A stretch of 64,000 bases of DNA from Methanolobus sp. WCC4 (GTDB lineage: Archaea > Halobacteriota > Methanosarcinia > Methanosarcinales > Methanosarcinaceae): NCBI RefSeq assembly GCF_038022665.1, contig NZ_CP150629.1:2276480-2340479 (forward strand), in the 5' to 3' direction. The notes beneath the pieces were generated by a model, which made no database searches, had not been told where the DNA came from, and was given only the letters and a program-made list of their open reading frames with translations. A program made the translations under genes and the position numbers. Positions 1 through 8,501 of the stretch are shown piece after piece. Numbering within the stretch: position 1 is the first letter of the stretch; every line of letters begins with the position of its first letter.

Positions 1-793
1 TGTATGTAACATGGTCCAGCTCATACCCTTCCGGCACATAGGATGGAACAAGTATCTCGAATTCAGAAGCATCCTGTGCTTCTTCAAGTGTCATCTCCAC
101 AGGAAGCAGATCCTCGAAATCATCGATCTCAATGACCTCTGCACCTTCAGGGATCTCAAACTCGAACTCATCATCAGATATTCCCTTGTTCACTTCAAAG
201 TCCCTGTATTCCACAGTGATCTGATATGTATCCTCTGTTCCCATTTCAATTTTCAGCGGTGTCCATGTCTCTTCATCGACCCAGACCTTCATGTCAGAAC
301 CGAATAGCTCCTCATCCTCTTTTGGGACCAGCTTTAGCACAAACGTATCCCTTCCGCCGAACTCTTCTGTTCCCAGTAGTGAGACATCAGTTTCGTTCAA
401 AAGACTTCCAATGACAGCTGCATAATCCATTTCGAGATTGTCAGGAGTCTCTGGCAATGCCATTATGGTGACCTGATCATTTATCGGATCATAGGTCCAT
501 ATTTTCTCCCCGTTTGAAACCGTGATCTGTCCTGCCATCTCTTCCGGCAGGATCGTAACACTTTTCATCTTGTCGGGATTTTTCTGGACCATCTCATATT
601 CCATTTCCTGAACGTTACCATCCATTGAAGTTGTCATATGGACCGTTGCAGAAGTATCCTCTATGTTTGCCTGTTTCTCCTGCATCTTCTCAGCTATCTG
701 ATCAGCGGTCAGATCCCCACCTATACAACCTGAATTGAAAAGTGCTAAGCACATCAGGAATAATACTAACAATATCTTACATTTCATTTTCAT
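1..793 (-). CDS. LolA/RseB-like lipoprotein (3' end outside window)
   Basis: This reading frame is open from an ATG at 793 (a second in-frame ATG is at 787) to the left edge, so the C-terminus is missing. The N-terminus is a short hydrophobic signal ending in a lipobox-like LFNSGC, which suggests a lipid-anchored protein facing the outside. The mature part has motifs typical of LolA/RseB-like outer-surface lipoprotein families: a threonine-rich opening, a GEKIWTYDP stretch, then VWVDEETWTPLKIE. The last visible part (EILVPSYVPEGYELDHV) resembles a DUF4367-type domain. Archaea have no Lol pathway, so the role is probably binding a hydrophobic ligand or sensing the envelope. It lies beside the ESCRT/SPFH locus, but a gap of about 240 bp separates it from the next gene. 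Family assignment is from motifs only. Confidence 0.7.
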   Translation of the reverse strand, partial: MKMKCKILLVLFLMCLALFNSGCIGGDLTADQIAEKMQEKQANIEDTSATVHMTTSMDGNVQEMEYEMVQKNPDKMKSVTILPEEMAGQITVSNGEKIWTYDPINDQVTIMALPETPDNLEMDYAAVIGSLLNETDVSLLGTEEFGGRDTFVLKLVPKEDEELFGSDMKVWVDEETWTPLKIEMGTEDTYQITVEYRDFEVNKGISDDEFEFEIPEGAEVIEIDDFEDLLPVEMTLEEAQDASEFEILVPSYVPEGYELDHVTY

Positions 794-1034
794 TCATCCA
801 CTCATTAATTGTCATTAGACATGCCCCATAAACAGAAAATAACAGGACATTACGAATATTAAATATAATTTTCAAATAAAGTGTAGATATTAGTGAAATA
901 ATTATATATAGTTATTATGGCCAAAAGTTCCAACTATGGACAATTGATCGAATCCAAGGTGAGAACAGAAAAATAACAGGCTCACAGGGTTTCCCTGTAA
1001 CCGGATAGTGAAATAAAAAAGAATCTAAAGAGGA

Positions 1035-1478
1035 TCAATCACACTCTTCTTTCAAAGATTCCCTTATCGCTTCGATCTTTTCCTGATCGAACAGACCCTC
1101 AACCTCATCACACATTGAAAGGATGCGTTCCATATCAGAAACCTCGGGGTCGCCGTGGAAATAGTCATCAAGGGAACAGATATCGAATATCTTGTCCAGA
1201 GACCGGATCTCTTTGTTCAGTTCTTCCGGAACCTCCATGAACATCTCTACCGTATCCATAAGGCAGGTATAATTGTGGTTGTAGGGTTCCATGTCATACA
1301 GATAGCAAAGGGCAACAAGATATCTTTCGAGTGCAAGCGAGGCCACATTGAAGACCACACTGTGGTCCTGTCCTTCACGCTGGAACTGCCTTGCTCTTCG
1401 AAGATAGGCTTTTGAATCACGATATTCCGTTTCAAAATCCTCGAATCTTGACCTCTTATCCATAAGTTCCAGTCTCAT
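1035..1478 (-). CDS. HEPN-like small helical protein
   Basis: A 147-residue all-helical, acidic protein. The ATG at 1478 is preceded by a good ribosome site (GGAGG about 8 bases upstream). The central stretch (roughly residues 25-95) has the pattern of HEPN domains: an alanine- and arginine-rich first helix, a second helix with LALERYLVAL, then a histidine (YNHNY) before a third helix. The usual RNase motif RxxxxH is not clear, so it may be a non-catalytic HEPN. HEPN proteins act as toxins, RNA-processing enzymes or scaffolds. No nucleotidyltransferase partner lies beside it. It is co-oriented with the zinc-ribbon membrane gene upstream (stop-to-start gap about 137 bp), so it may belong to the membrane-remodelling locus. 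The family call is tentative. Confidence 0.55.
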   Translation of the reverse strand: MRLELMDKRSRFEDFETEYRDSKAYLRRARQFQREGQDHSVVFNVASLALERYLVALCYLYDMEPYNHNYTCLMDTVEMFMEVPEELNKEIRSLDKIFDICSLDDYFHGDPEVSDMERILSMCDEVEGLFDQEKIEAIRESLKEECD

Positions 1479-1615
1479 ATTGTTTCCTCCGGTCCGTCCT
1501 GTAAGATAAATGATAATTTCGTTTTTGACACGGAATGCTATTTCCGTATAATACTATTTATAAATTGCTGTTGAAACAGGAGTTAAAAAATAAAAATACA
1601 GGACAGAACTTTATC

Positions 1616-3211
1616 TCAGTCAAGTCTCTGCCCACAGTTCATACAGAACTTCTCGCTGCCCTCGGCCTCCCTGCCACACTGAGGACACTTCTTCTTACCA
1701 CCACCGATATTGGAACGCTGGATAACACTATCCTGTATAGTGGTGGTATTACTGATATTGTAATGGGTCACGGAGTCATCCACAAAGAGCTTGACATCCG
1801 TTCTCTTCTCTATCTCCTCGATGATCTTATGGTAGAATCCTGTAAGGGCTTCCTCTTTCTCAGCCCATGCCTTTACTATAAGTCTGGACTTGCGTTTACC
1901 GACAACCTCGATATAAGCGGCATATTTCATGCCTGCAACACCCTCGGCATAGAACCTTGCAACACCGGTGAACAGTTGCTGTGTCGAAGTTATCTCAGGA
2001 TCGATCATGAACATGTTCATATCCTTCAGTATACGAGTGGCTATGTCGAAGAGATTCTCAGCAGGAACCTCAAGGTCTTTGGTATCCTCCTCGGCTACCA
2101 TCATGGAACTGATGCTGGACCTCCATCCTGACTCGTCCATCTGCATTACCCTGAGGACCGGACAGACGATATCCACCATCTTATCACTGAGATCCATCTG
2201 CACATGCTTCTTCTGGCTGTAATCATAATAACGGATATTACCGGATATGATGCAGTTACCACACTCCCCAGTAGGCCTTATCATGAAAGTAGCGGTCTTG
2301 GATTCACCTGGCTGAAGCATGGAAATGTTCTTCTTGTCATCCTTGAGATGGAACACATCAGGAACAAAAAGAGAGATGTTGATATCACCCATCGGCTCTT
2401 CAGAGTGGTTCTCCACCTTGATCTTGTACAGGATATTCGCACCCTTGTACTGGACGGCCGACTTGACAACTACTGCATCCTTCCCGGATGTAGCAGCTGT
2501 AGCAGTAGTAGCAGCAACACCCGCTCCGGTAGAAGTAACCGCAGCTTCGGTAGCATTCTCTGATGCAGCAGACTTCTTCTCACTTATAGGAGTGGAAGAC
2601 ATTGCAGCCCTCTGCTTTATTTCCTGTTTCCTGAGAGCTTTCTGCTCCTTCTTTTCTTTCCTGCTCTTTCCCCTCCGGAGGATCTTACGCAGTACCAGGA
2701 CAACTACAAAGACAAGGAAAAGCAGAATAAGCATCCCGAAGATCTCGTCATCTGAGGAAGTATCAGAATAATCATAATCGGATGAATCATAATCAGAATA
2801 ATAGTCAGTATCTGTTCTTGTAGTATACGTGTCATCATAGATCACAGTATAATCAGGATAGATATAGAGATCGGAGATGACCACATAGTCATACCCATAA
2901 AAAGAATCATAATAGACATCATCAACCCTGAACTCCACTATGATATTGCGATCCTCATAATAGAGGTAGTCACCGATCGCATAGTACTGGTCCAGCACCG
3001 AAGTATCATAATAGGATACAATGAACCTCGTTGTTTCACTATAGGTATCTACATCCATAACACTGAGATAGTACCCATCCTGGATCTCTGCCACCTCACC
3101 TTCTGTGAGAGTGATGTCATAATCACTGGCTGCCGCAATACCTGCACCGGAACCTAGTATCGCAAATGTCAGGAGCACTACACAAAGAAAATTAAAAGAT
3201 TTCTGTACCAA
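1616..3211 (-). CDS. Signal-anchored membrane protein with CARDB-like domain, DSVIQRS motif and C-terminal zinc ribbon
   Basis: 531 residues, starting with TTG at 3211 behind an AAGGGTG ribosome site. Visible parts in order: signal peptide (about 5-28); an extracellular domain with a Tyr/Asp-rich stretch (about 98-155); one transmembrane helix (about 158-176); a Lys/Arg-rich cytosolic segment; an Ala/Thr linker; a CARDB/Ig-like beta domain (about 245-345); an alpha/beta domain (about 375-480); a TIQDSVIQRSNI motif (about 491-502); and a zinc ribbon of two CxxC pairs (509-527). The last three parts recur in the 6665-8404 protein across the divergent promoter, so the two are related partners. 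A TATA-like box near 3262-3272 suggests its own promoter. No named family was recognised; a sensor or scaffold role at the membrane is inferred from context. Confidence 0.8.
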   Translation of the reverse strand: MVQKSFNFLCVVLLTFAILGSGAGIAAASDYDITLTEGEVAEIQDGYYLSVMDVDTYSETTRFIVSYYDTSVLDQYYAIGDYLYYEDRNIIVEFRVDDVYYDSFYGYDYVVISDLYIYPDYTVIYDDTYTTRTDTDYYSDYDSSDYDYSDTSSDDEIFGMLILLFLVFVVVLVLRKILRRGKSRKEKKEQKALRKQEIKQRAAMSSTPISEKKSAASENATEAAVTSTGAGVAATTATAATSGKDAVVVKSAVQYKGANILYKIKVENHSEEPMGDINISLFVPDVFHLKDDKKNISMLQPGESKTATFMIRPTGECGNCIISGNIRYYDYSQKKHVQMDLSDKMVDIVCPVLRVMQMDESGWRSSISSMMVAEEDTKDLEVPAENLFDIATRILKDMNMFMIDPEITSTQQLFTGVARFYAEGVAGMKYAAYIEVVGKRKSRLIVKAWAEKEEALTGFYHKIIEEIEKRTDVKLFVDDSVTHYNISNTTTIQDSVIQRSNIGGGKKKCPQCGREAEGSEKFCMNCGQRLD

Positions 3212-3309
3212 TTATTACACCCTTACCTATCCTATAATGATACTACTTTTTTTGCGCTGGTGATATATAAATCTCGCTTAAAAAAGATGAAGAATGCCTG
3301 CATATTCCA

Positions 3310-4602
3310 TCAGACATCAGTGAGCCTTTTTCCACACTGGCTGCAGAAACTTGATTCCGCCGGAACGGTCGAACCACAGCCAGGACATTTTCGGACAGTA
3401 GGCGAGCGTCTACCCTGTGCTGCTCCCATCATAGAAGCATCGAGTTCCTGCCTGCGATAGGAATCTTCACGTTCCCTGTCCTCGATCTCCATCATGAAGC
3501 TGACCTTATCCTCTTTTGCCAGTGCCTCGCTCTGTTTGACCTTTGCAAGGGCTTCAAGCTGTTCGGGTGACATGCGGCCATATTCACGACCTTCGCTCAC
3601 GGTCTTTGCAACATCCGAACCACCGGACTCTGTTACATGTTTCAGGTATTCCATGTCACGTCCGTGCTCACGGTCCTTCATATCCTGTTCGACCTCAAGT
3701 TCGGCACGCATTCCCCTTGCCTTTGCAAGCTTTAGCTCTTCCTTGAGCCTGATAGCTTCCCTGGCTTCCCTCATATCTGCTTCATGTTGCAGCCTTTCAG
3801 CCTCAAGATCGGTCTTAACATCCTTTAGTCCCTGATCACGCTGGAAATCCTTCTCAGTTGCTATGGTAGCATGATCTGCACGCAGACCGGCAACTTCTTC
3901 CCTGCCCCTGCGTTCAAGGTCACCCTCAACTGCAAGGGTATCCAGTTCAGCAAGTTCCTCGTTGGTCTGGAAGTCATTCGTTGCCTGCATTACGACACCA
4001 TAGGAACCAAGTTCCCACTGGACGGTATACTTGAGCATTTCAAGTCCCCACATGGAAAGGGTCGACCTGAGGCGCATCTCAAGTTCGTTCTCGATATTCA
4101 TACGGAGCTCACGATTACCATAGAGATTCTCTATGTCCTCCTGCCGTACCTCCGGTTCAAGGACAAGTGTAAGTACCTCGCTCTCGATACGCTTGTATAT
4201 ATCCTGTACGGAAAGTGCCCTGACGCCTTTCCTGTCTGGAGTGGAATACGAGTACAGCATCTGGAAGAAACGCTTTGCTTCCTGTATCCTGAACCTGAGA
4301 AGACCATTGCATGATACCTTCTGGTTATCACGGGTCCACAGCTCAGGCTGTTCCCAGTTCAGGTCCTTTGGAGAGGTATCCATAAGGGCAACATCCACAT
4401 CCTTCATGATATTGCCGGGTTTTAAGAGACCCCCGACCCACAGTTTTCCGCTGTCGACTATCTCATCCACTACACCATTCTTAACCATAGCCGCTTTTTC
4501 GTTAGGTGCGAGGATAACTGCTTTTCTGAAGAATCCACCAACCTGTTTCTTTGGGACCACCCTGGCTATGTCGTCTGCTTCTCTTTTCCACTTGAACGCC
4601 AT
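3310..4602 (-). CDS. SPFH/band 7 domain protein with C-terminal zinc ribbon (YdjI/'virion core protein'-like)
   Basis: 430 residues from the ATG at 4602 (MAFKWKREADDIARVVPKK). A longer frame to 4989 exists but runs across the divergent promoter. The N-terminal ~210 residues match the SPFH fold of the zinc-ribbon subclass (binding of membrane, oligomerisation). A long charged coiled coil rich in Glu/Arg/Lys follows (about 240-370), then a C-terminal zinc ribbon with CPGCG and CSQCG. Proteins of this type (Bacillus subtilis YdjI is an example) work next to PspA in envelope-stress modules and help it reach the membrane. Here the gene is divergent from an ESCRT-III/Vps4 operon, 115 bp away, which fits a scaffold that recruits the ESCRT-III protein. 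The family call is firm; the partnership is inference. Confidence 0.88.
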   Translation of the reverse strand: MAFKWKREADDIARVVPKKQVGGFFRKAVILAPNEKAAMVKNGVVDEIVDSGKLWVGGLLKPGNIMKDVDVALMDTSPKDLNWEQPELWTRDNQKVSCNGLLRFRIQEAKRFFQMLYSYSTPDRKGVRALSVQDIYKRIESEVLTLVLEPEVRQEDIENLYGNRELRMNIENELEMRLRSTLSMWGLEMLKYTVQWELGSYGVVMQATNDFQTNEELAELDTLAVEGDLERRGREEVAGLRADHATIATEKDFQRDQGLKDVKTDLEAERLQHEADMREAREAIRLKEELKLAKARGMRAELEVEQDMKDREHGRDMEYLKHVTESGGSDVAKTVSEGREYGRMSPEQLEALAKVKQSEALAKEDKVSFMMEIEDREREDSYRRQELDASMMGAAQGRRSPTVRKCPGCGSTVPAESSFCSQCGKRLTDV

Positions 4603-4717
4603 GTATTGACACCTTTTTCCAGCTAAATACCTATGACTAAATATATGAGTAAATATTATATATATTGTTTTCCATTGTATACATAGGCATACGAACTGGT
4701 GCCTGGTTGGAATAACT
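4603..4717. promoter_or_regulatory. Divergent promoter with tandem 12-bp direct repeats
   Basis: This 115-bp AT-rich spacer separates the SPFH gene (leftward) from the RHH-ESCRT operon (rightward). Two adjacent 12-bp direct repeats, TATGACTAAATA at 4632-4643 and TATGAGTAAATA at 4644-4655, differ at one base; a further CTAAATA is at 4623-4629. A TATA-like run (ATTATATATATTG) directly follows at about 4654-4667. Short tandem sites beside a TATA box are what a ribbon-helix-helix repressor binds, and such a protein is the first gene of the rightward operon. Autoregulation is inferred. Confidence 0.55.
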
Positions 4718-4873
4718 ATGGCTAGATCATATCCTGTAAGCGCAAGAATATCAGAAGATAGTAAAGTATATCTGGATACATTGGTAGAAATGGGAATAGC
4801 GATCAACAGATCAGAAGCCCTGAAGCTTTGTGTCAGATACGCGAAGCAGAAGAAAATGGAGGAGGAATTATAA
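4718..4873 (+). CDS. Small ribbon-helix-helix DNA-binding protein
   Basis: A 51-residue ORF starting at the ATG at 4718 (MARSYPVSARIS...). It has the ribbon-helix-helix layout: a short beta strand with alternating polar residues (YPVSARIS), helix 1 (EDSKVYLDTLVEMG), a turn with INRSEA, and helix 2 (ALKLCVRYAKQKK). RHH proteins dimerise and bind short DNA repeats as transcription regulators. Its stop codon directly abuts the GTG start of the ESCRT-III gene, and its last codons form that gene's ribosome site, so the two are translationally linked. Direct repeats in its own promoter (4632-4655) are plausible operators. It is too short for most gene finders and easily missed. Confidence 0.8.
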   Translation: MARSYPVSARISEDSKVYLDTLVEMGIAINRSEALKLCVRYAKQKKMEEEL

Positions 4874-5443
4874 GTGGGATTGACCAATCCATTCAAGAAA
4901 GTATCACCTGAAGAGCTTAAAACAAAACTGACGATCTCAGAACAAAGGCTTTCAACACGTGAAAGGGAACTTATCAAAAAGCAGAACAAGTCCAGAGAAG
5001 AAGCAAAGGAAGCACTGGCAAAAGGTAATGACAGAGAGTTCAGAGTTGCCTCAAGGAGATATTCACTGGTCGAGGGTCAGGTCAACACCATCAGCAGCAT
5101 GGTAGAGATGGCACAATCAATGACCGATGTAATAGAGATGCAGACAGGACTCAAGGAAGTCGTCGAAATCGGCCAGGACCTTGGAAAATGGCAGAAACAA
5201 CTTGGTTTCGATACTTCAAAGCTTGAAGGTGCGGTCACGAACATAAGAACCTCCATGGAAAAGGTCAACACTGCAACAACCATGATGACATCTTCAATGG
5301 ATGCAGCAATGAGCGGCAGCGGCGAGCTCAGTGACATGCAGGATTCACTCCGGTCGGAACTCCTAGCAGAACTCTCAAGCGAGCAGCCTGCAAAGGATGA
5401 GCTTTCAAAGAAGATAGAATCAGAGATGGCAGATACCGAATGA
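4874..5443 (+). CDS. ESCRT-III/Snf7-family (CdvB-like) membrane-remodelling protein
   Basis: 189 residues, GTG start at 4874 with GGAGGAG just upstream, inside the end of the RHH gene. The sequence is almost wholly helical and coiled-coil, with a basic N-terminal helical hairpin (about 11-75) and an acidic C-terminal third, the charge layout of ESCRT-III proteins. The KGNDREFRVASRRYSLVE stretch resembles the helix-1/2 boundary of Snf7 proteins, and MEKVNTATTMM the later helices. A leucine-spaced stretch at 155-167 (DSLRSELLAEL) could serve as a MIM-like tail for an MIT domain. The next gene encodes an MIT+AAA ATPase, the known disassembly partner of ESCRT-III, which strongly supports the call. 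ESCRT-III polymers constrict membranes in division, vesicle release and repair. Unlike the Sulfolobus cdv locus, no CdvA is seen here. Confidence 0.85.
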   Translation: MGLTNPFKKVSPEELKTKLTISEQRLSTRERELIKKQNKSREEAKEALAKGNDREFRVASRRYSLVEGQVNTISSMVEMAQSMTDVIEMQTGLKEVVEIGQDLGKWQKQLGFDTSKLEGAVTNIRTSMEKVNTATTMMTSSMDAAMSGSGELSDMQDSLRSELLAELSSEQPAKDELSKKIESEMADTE

Positions 5444-5504
5444 TCTGACATTCGATATCCGTACCATTTTTGGGGTTAACAGTTACAAATCAAGGGGTGC
5501 CTAG

Positions 5505-6665
5505 TTGAACTCAGCCATTACTTTTGCTGCACAGGCTCGTGGCTATGCAAAAGCTGCAAAGGACCTGGAAGACAAAGGGGACAAAGAAAGAGCCCGTGAG
5601 CTTTACCTGAAAGCTGCCAAGTTCTATAATGATGCTTCGATGATAGCGAGTGATGATATTGACCGGAACACCCAGCGTGACCTGGCAGAACATCTTTTCT
5701 CCAAAGCCCAGTCACTCAAGGGTTCTGAAGCAATGCCATCCGGTGGAAGACCGAATGGAAAAAGAGATTCAGGAAGCAATGACGAATCATCACTTTCAAA
5801 GGATGATCTTTTCCTTAAAGAGACACCTGACACCGGATTCTCGGACATTGGCGGTCTTGAGGATGTGAAAGAAGAGATACGCAAAGCTATAATCTATCCT
5901 TTCACCCATCAGGAACTCTATGAGATGTACGGACAGAAGGCCGGCGAAGGTATCCTGCTCTACGGACCTCCGGGTTGCGGTAAGACCATGATGGCAAAAG
6001 CAGCTGCAAAGGAATGCGGTGCGGATTTCATCAGTGTCAAGACCAGCAGTATCGTGAGCAAATGGGTCGGTGCCTCTGAAAAGAACATCAAACAGGTCTT
6101 TGACATAGCCCGTGGAGAGGAAAGGTCCATAATCTTCTTCGATGAGATCGACTCCATTGCCGGAAGGCGCAGTGAGAGCGAGGATTATGCAAAGAGGGTG
6201 GTGAACGAGCTACTTGCACAGATGGACGGTGTGGATACGGCAACCGACAATCTCCTGATACTGGCTGCTACCAACGAACCCTGGGCAATAGACCCTGCCC
6301 TGAGGCGACCGGGACGTTTCAGCAAACTCGTATTCGTACCGGAACCTGACCTTGAAGCAAGAGAGGCGATCCTCAAAATACATCTGAAAAAGCGTCCTCT
6401 GGATGAGGATGTTGATATAAAGCAACTTGCCGAACTAACCAATTCATATTCAGGTGCCGATCTTGCAGCTATATGCCAGGAAGCTGCAGACATCCCACTT
6501 GGAGAGGCACTCCGGGGCGGGGAACCAAGGAAGATAGGACTTCGAGATTTCAGGACCGTTCTGGAGAAACGAAAACCATCCATAATCAGCTGGTACATCG
6601 AAGCCAGGTCTGCCATCCGGAAGAGTGGTGAAGAACAGGTATTTTCCGAATTACTTAACAAGTGA
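5505..6665 (+). CDS. Vps4/CdvC-like AAA+ ATPase with N-terminal MIT domain
   Basis: 386 residues; TTG start at 5505 preceded by AAGGGGTG, as an upstream GTG runs straight into a stop. Residues ~1-75 form a three-helix MIT-like domain (YAKAAKDLEDKGDKERARELY), followed by a polar linker and the AAA core. Visible motifs: Walker A GPPGCGKT (154-161), pore loop KWVGA (186-190), Walker B IIFFDEID (209-216), sensor 1 ILAATN (252-257), arginine fingers RRPGR (267-271) and the sensor-2 region SGADL (316-320). The length and order match Vps4/CdvC/katanin-type meiotic-clade ATPases. It would pull apart ESCRT-III filaments built from the preceding gene product, bound through MIT. It is overlapped by the next gene (TGATG). 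MIT plus the ESCRT-III neighbour separates it from PAN or Cdc48. Confidence 0.92.
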   Translation: MNSAITFAAQARGYAKAAKDLEDKGDKERARELYLKAAKFYNDASMIASDDIDRNTQRDLAEHLFSKAQSLKGSEAMPSGGRPNGKRDSGSNDESSLSKDDLFLKETPDTGFSDIGGLEDVKEEIRKAIIYPFTHQELYEMYGQKAGEGILLYGPPGCGKTMMAKAAAKECGADFISVKTSSIVSKWVGASEKNIKQVFDIARGEERSIIFFDEIDSIAGRRSESEDYAKRVVNELLAQMDGVDTATDNLLILAATNEPWAIDPALRRPGRFSKLVFVPEPDLEAREAILKIHLKKRPLDEDVDIKQLAELTNSYSGADLAAICQEAADIPLGEALRGGEPRKIGLRDFRTVLEKRKPSIISWYIEARSAIRKSGEEQVFSELLNK

Positions 6666-8404
6666 TGCTGATGCAGTTGAAACTGTCATATTTCGACCCC
6701 CGCAACAATCTACGCATTGGGATCTACACAGGCCTGATCTTCGGAATTGGGGCCGGATTTCCCGGCATGATAAGGGGCGGAACAATAGGCCTGATACTTG
6801 CATTCATAACTGCATACATCGTTCAGAACAGACTGAACAGGAAGATCGAACAGGATGTTACGGAAGACGACATCCTTTCCCATGCTTTTGTCCTTGGTAT
6901 CTTGATAGCCATTTTCGGGGCAATTCTTTTCTCTGCTTTTAAGCCAGCGCCCCTTATAGCACTCTTCGCCTGCACCGTTGTGGCCCTGCGTTCCGGTTCA
7001 AAGATGAAGAATGTAGTAAGGGACAGGAACAGGGAAAAAGAGAATGAAAGAACGAGGCTGCTACAACTTGAAAAAGAAGCCAGTGACTCAGTGGATGTGA
7101 ACGTTGAGGTCAGGCAACCCCTGCGAACAGATACAGAGAATCCTGTGAAGATAACGGTCAATAACCCTTCCGTCCTTCCACTAAGGAATGTATCCATAAA
7201 GGCAGAATGTACCCGTCTTGTCCGGTGCGATGAACCGGAAGTCACCATTGAGACGATAGAGCCAGAATCCTCCAGATATACTGCGATATTCGTTCACCCG
7301 AGGATATCTGACAGATTAGAGCTCGGAAAGATACATGTCGGTTACCTTGTCAACAACAACTACTACAGGAAGATGCCGATCGACATAGGAACATATGAAG
7401 CTGTACAGGGTCCTTCCGTAGCTTCAGGAACAATATCAGAAGCCGATGCACACCTCCAGGTTGTAAGGGAATCTGAGTTCTACCAGGGTTTTGTCCGTTT
7501 GAAGATGGCAGTGAACAATGATTCCTCACTAGTGGTCAATGATGTGGCATTGGAATTCGATTTTGATGAACATCTTTTCAGGATAGACAGGTTCGAACCG
7601 GAATACACTGTGAAGAACAACAGACTGATGCTTGGGAATATCGAAGGCAACACTTCAAGGTCGGTCATGGTCTATTTTGACCCCCTGCTCTGTTCAAGGT
7701 CATCTGATATCAAATGCAGGATATTCTATAAGGATGCTAAGGGAAAGCTCCGGAACACCGAGATGAAAACCAAGAGGATCGAGGTCACATGTCCTATCAT
7801 GCAAACAGCCTCTGACATCAATACAGGAATGCTTCGGGAACTTCTGTCAGCACTTCCTTTCAGTGACAGCAAGGTCTATCAGGTTCGGTCCGAACTTGAT
7901 ACGAAGACTCTCATGAACATCTGTCGTGAGATGTTACAGCGACATGACATCAGGCACGTCAGGACATTGAGGACCAGGGATGGAAAGAACTACGAGACAT
8001 GGTATCACGGGAAAACGAAGGTCAATGACCATGACATAGTGCTGAAGATCAACATCTCGGAAGATACCGGGAGCATAGAGCTTTTCGGTGCAACGCAGAC
8101 GGCTGAATCACTTGTAGGTATGCTTGCAGAGTTCGGTCGCGAACTTTCCGCAGAGATGGAAGCAGGCAGCAGGGGAAAAAGTGACCTGAAACAGATAGTC
8201 AATGTGACTATCAAGGATTCTATAATCCAGCGTAGTAATCTCCTGAATTCATGCGACATCAGCGGGAATTGTTCAGGGGATGTTGTTATCGAGGACAGCG
8301 TGATACAGAGAACGGAGTTCAAAGCCAACTTCTGCCCTTCATGTGGTACAAAACTTGCAGATGGTGCGAACTTCTGCAGTGAATGCGGCACGAAAATAAA
8401 CTGA
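6665..8404 (+). CDS. Polytopic membrane protein with Ig-like domains, DSIIQRS motifs and C-terminal zinc ribbon
   Basis: About 579 residues from the ATG at 6665, which overlaps the stop of the ATPase gene (TGATG), so translation is probably coupled. The N-terminal ~110 residues hold three or four hydrophobic segments. Two consecutive Ig/CARDB-like beta domains follow (about 130-235 and 260-385), then an alpha/beta domain (about 395-500) resembling the one in the 1616-3211 protein. Next come two DSxIQR motifs (IKDSIIQRSN and IEDSVIQRTE) and a zinc ribbon with CPSCG and CSECG. The shared C-terminal module suggests that the zinc-ribbon proteins of this locus assemble together on the cytosolic face. 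No named family was recognised; the role as membrane partner of the ESCRT/Vps4 pair is inferred from operon structure. Confidence 0.82.
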   Translation: MLMQLKLSYFDPRNNLRIGIYTGLIFGIGAGFPGMIRGGTIGLILAFITAYIVQNRLNRKIEQDVTEDDILSHAFVLGILIAIFGAILFSAFKPAPLIALFACTVVALRSGSKMKNVVRDRNREKENERTRLLQLEKEASDSVDVNVEVRQPLRTDTENPVKITVNNPSVLPLRNVSIKAECTRLVRCDEPEVTIETIEPESSRYTAIFVHPRISDRLELGKIHVGYLVNNNYYRKMPIDIGTYEAVQGPSVASGTISEADAHLQVVRESEFYQGFVRLKMAVNNDSSLVVNDVALEFDFDEHLFRIDRFEPEYTVKNNRLMLGNIEGNTSRSVMVYFDPLLCSRSSDIKCRIFYKDAKGKLRNTEMKTKRIEVTCPIMQTASDINTGMLRELLSALPFSDSKVYQVRSELDTKTLMNICREMLQRHDIRHVRTLRTRDGKNYETWYHGKTKVNDHDIVLKINISEDTGSIELFGATQTAESLVGMLAEFGRELSAEMEAGSRGKSDLKQIVNVTIKDSIIQRSNLLNSCDISGNCSGDVVIEDSVIQRTEFKANFCPSCGTKLADGANFCSECGTKIN

Positions 8405-8501
8405 TGATCAGCTTGCTTAATGGATGGAATGACTAATATATTTATAATCATAGATATATAAGATAGTTATAAAGTAATTTCAGTATTAAAAGGTGGGTCA
8501 A

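Noticed and set aside
1035-1478. HEPN protein as half of a toxin-antitoxin pair
   Set aside because: No MNT nucleotidyltransferase or other antitoxin gene adjoins it and the RxxxxH motif is not evident.
4603-4989. N-terminal extension of the SPFH protein to 4989
   Set aside because: It would run across the divergent promoter and through the RHH gene and part of the ESCRT-III gene. The ATG at 4602 begins a normal SPFH N-terminus.
5505-6665. The AAA ATPase as a proteasome-activating nucleotidase or Cdc48
   Set aside because: There is one AAA domain with an MIT-like N-terminus; PAN has a coiled coil and OB domain with an HbYX tail, and Cdc48 has two AAA domains.
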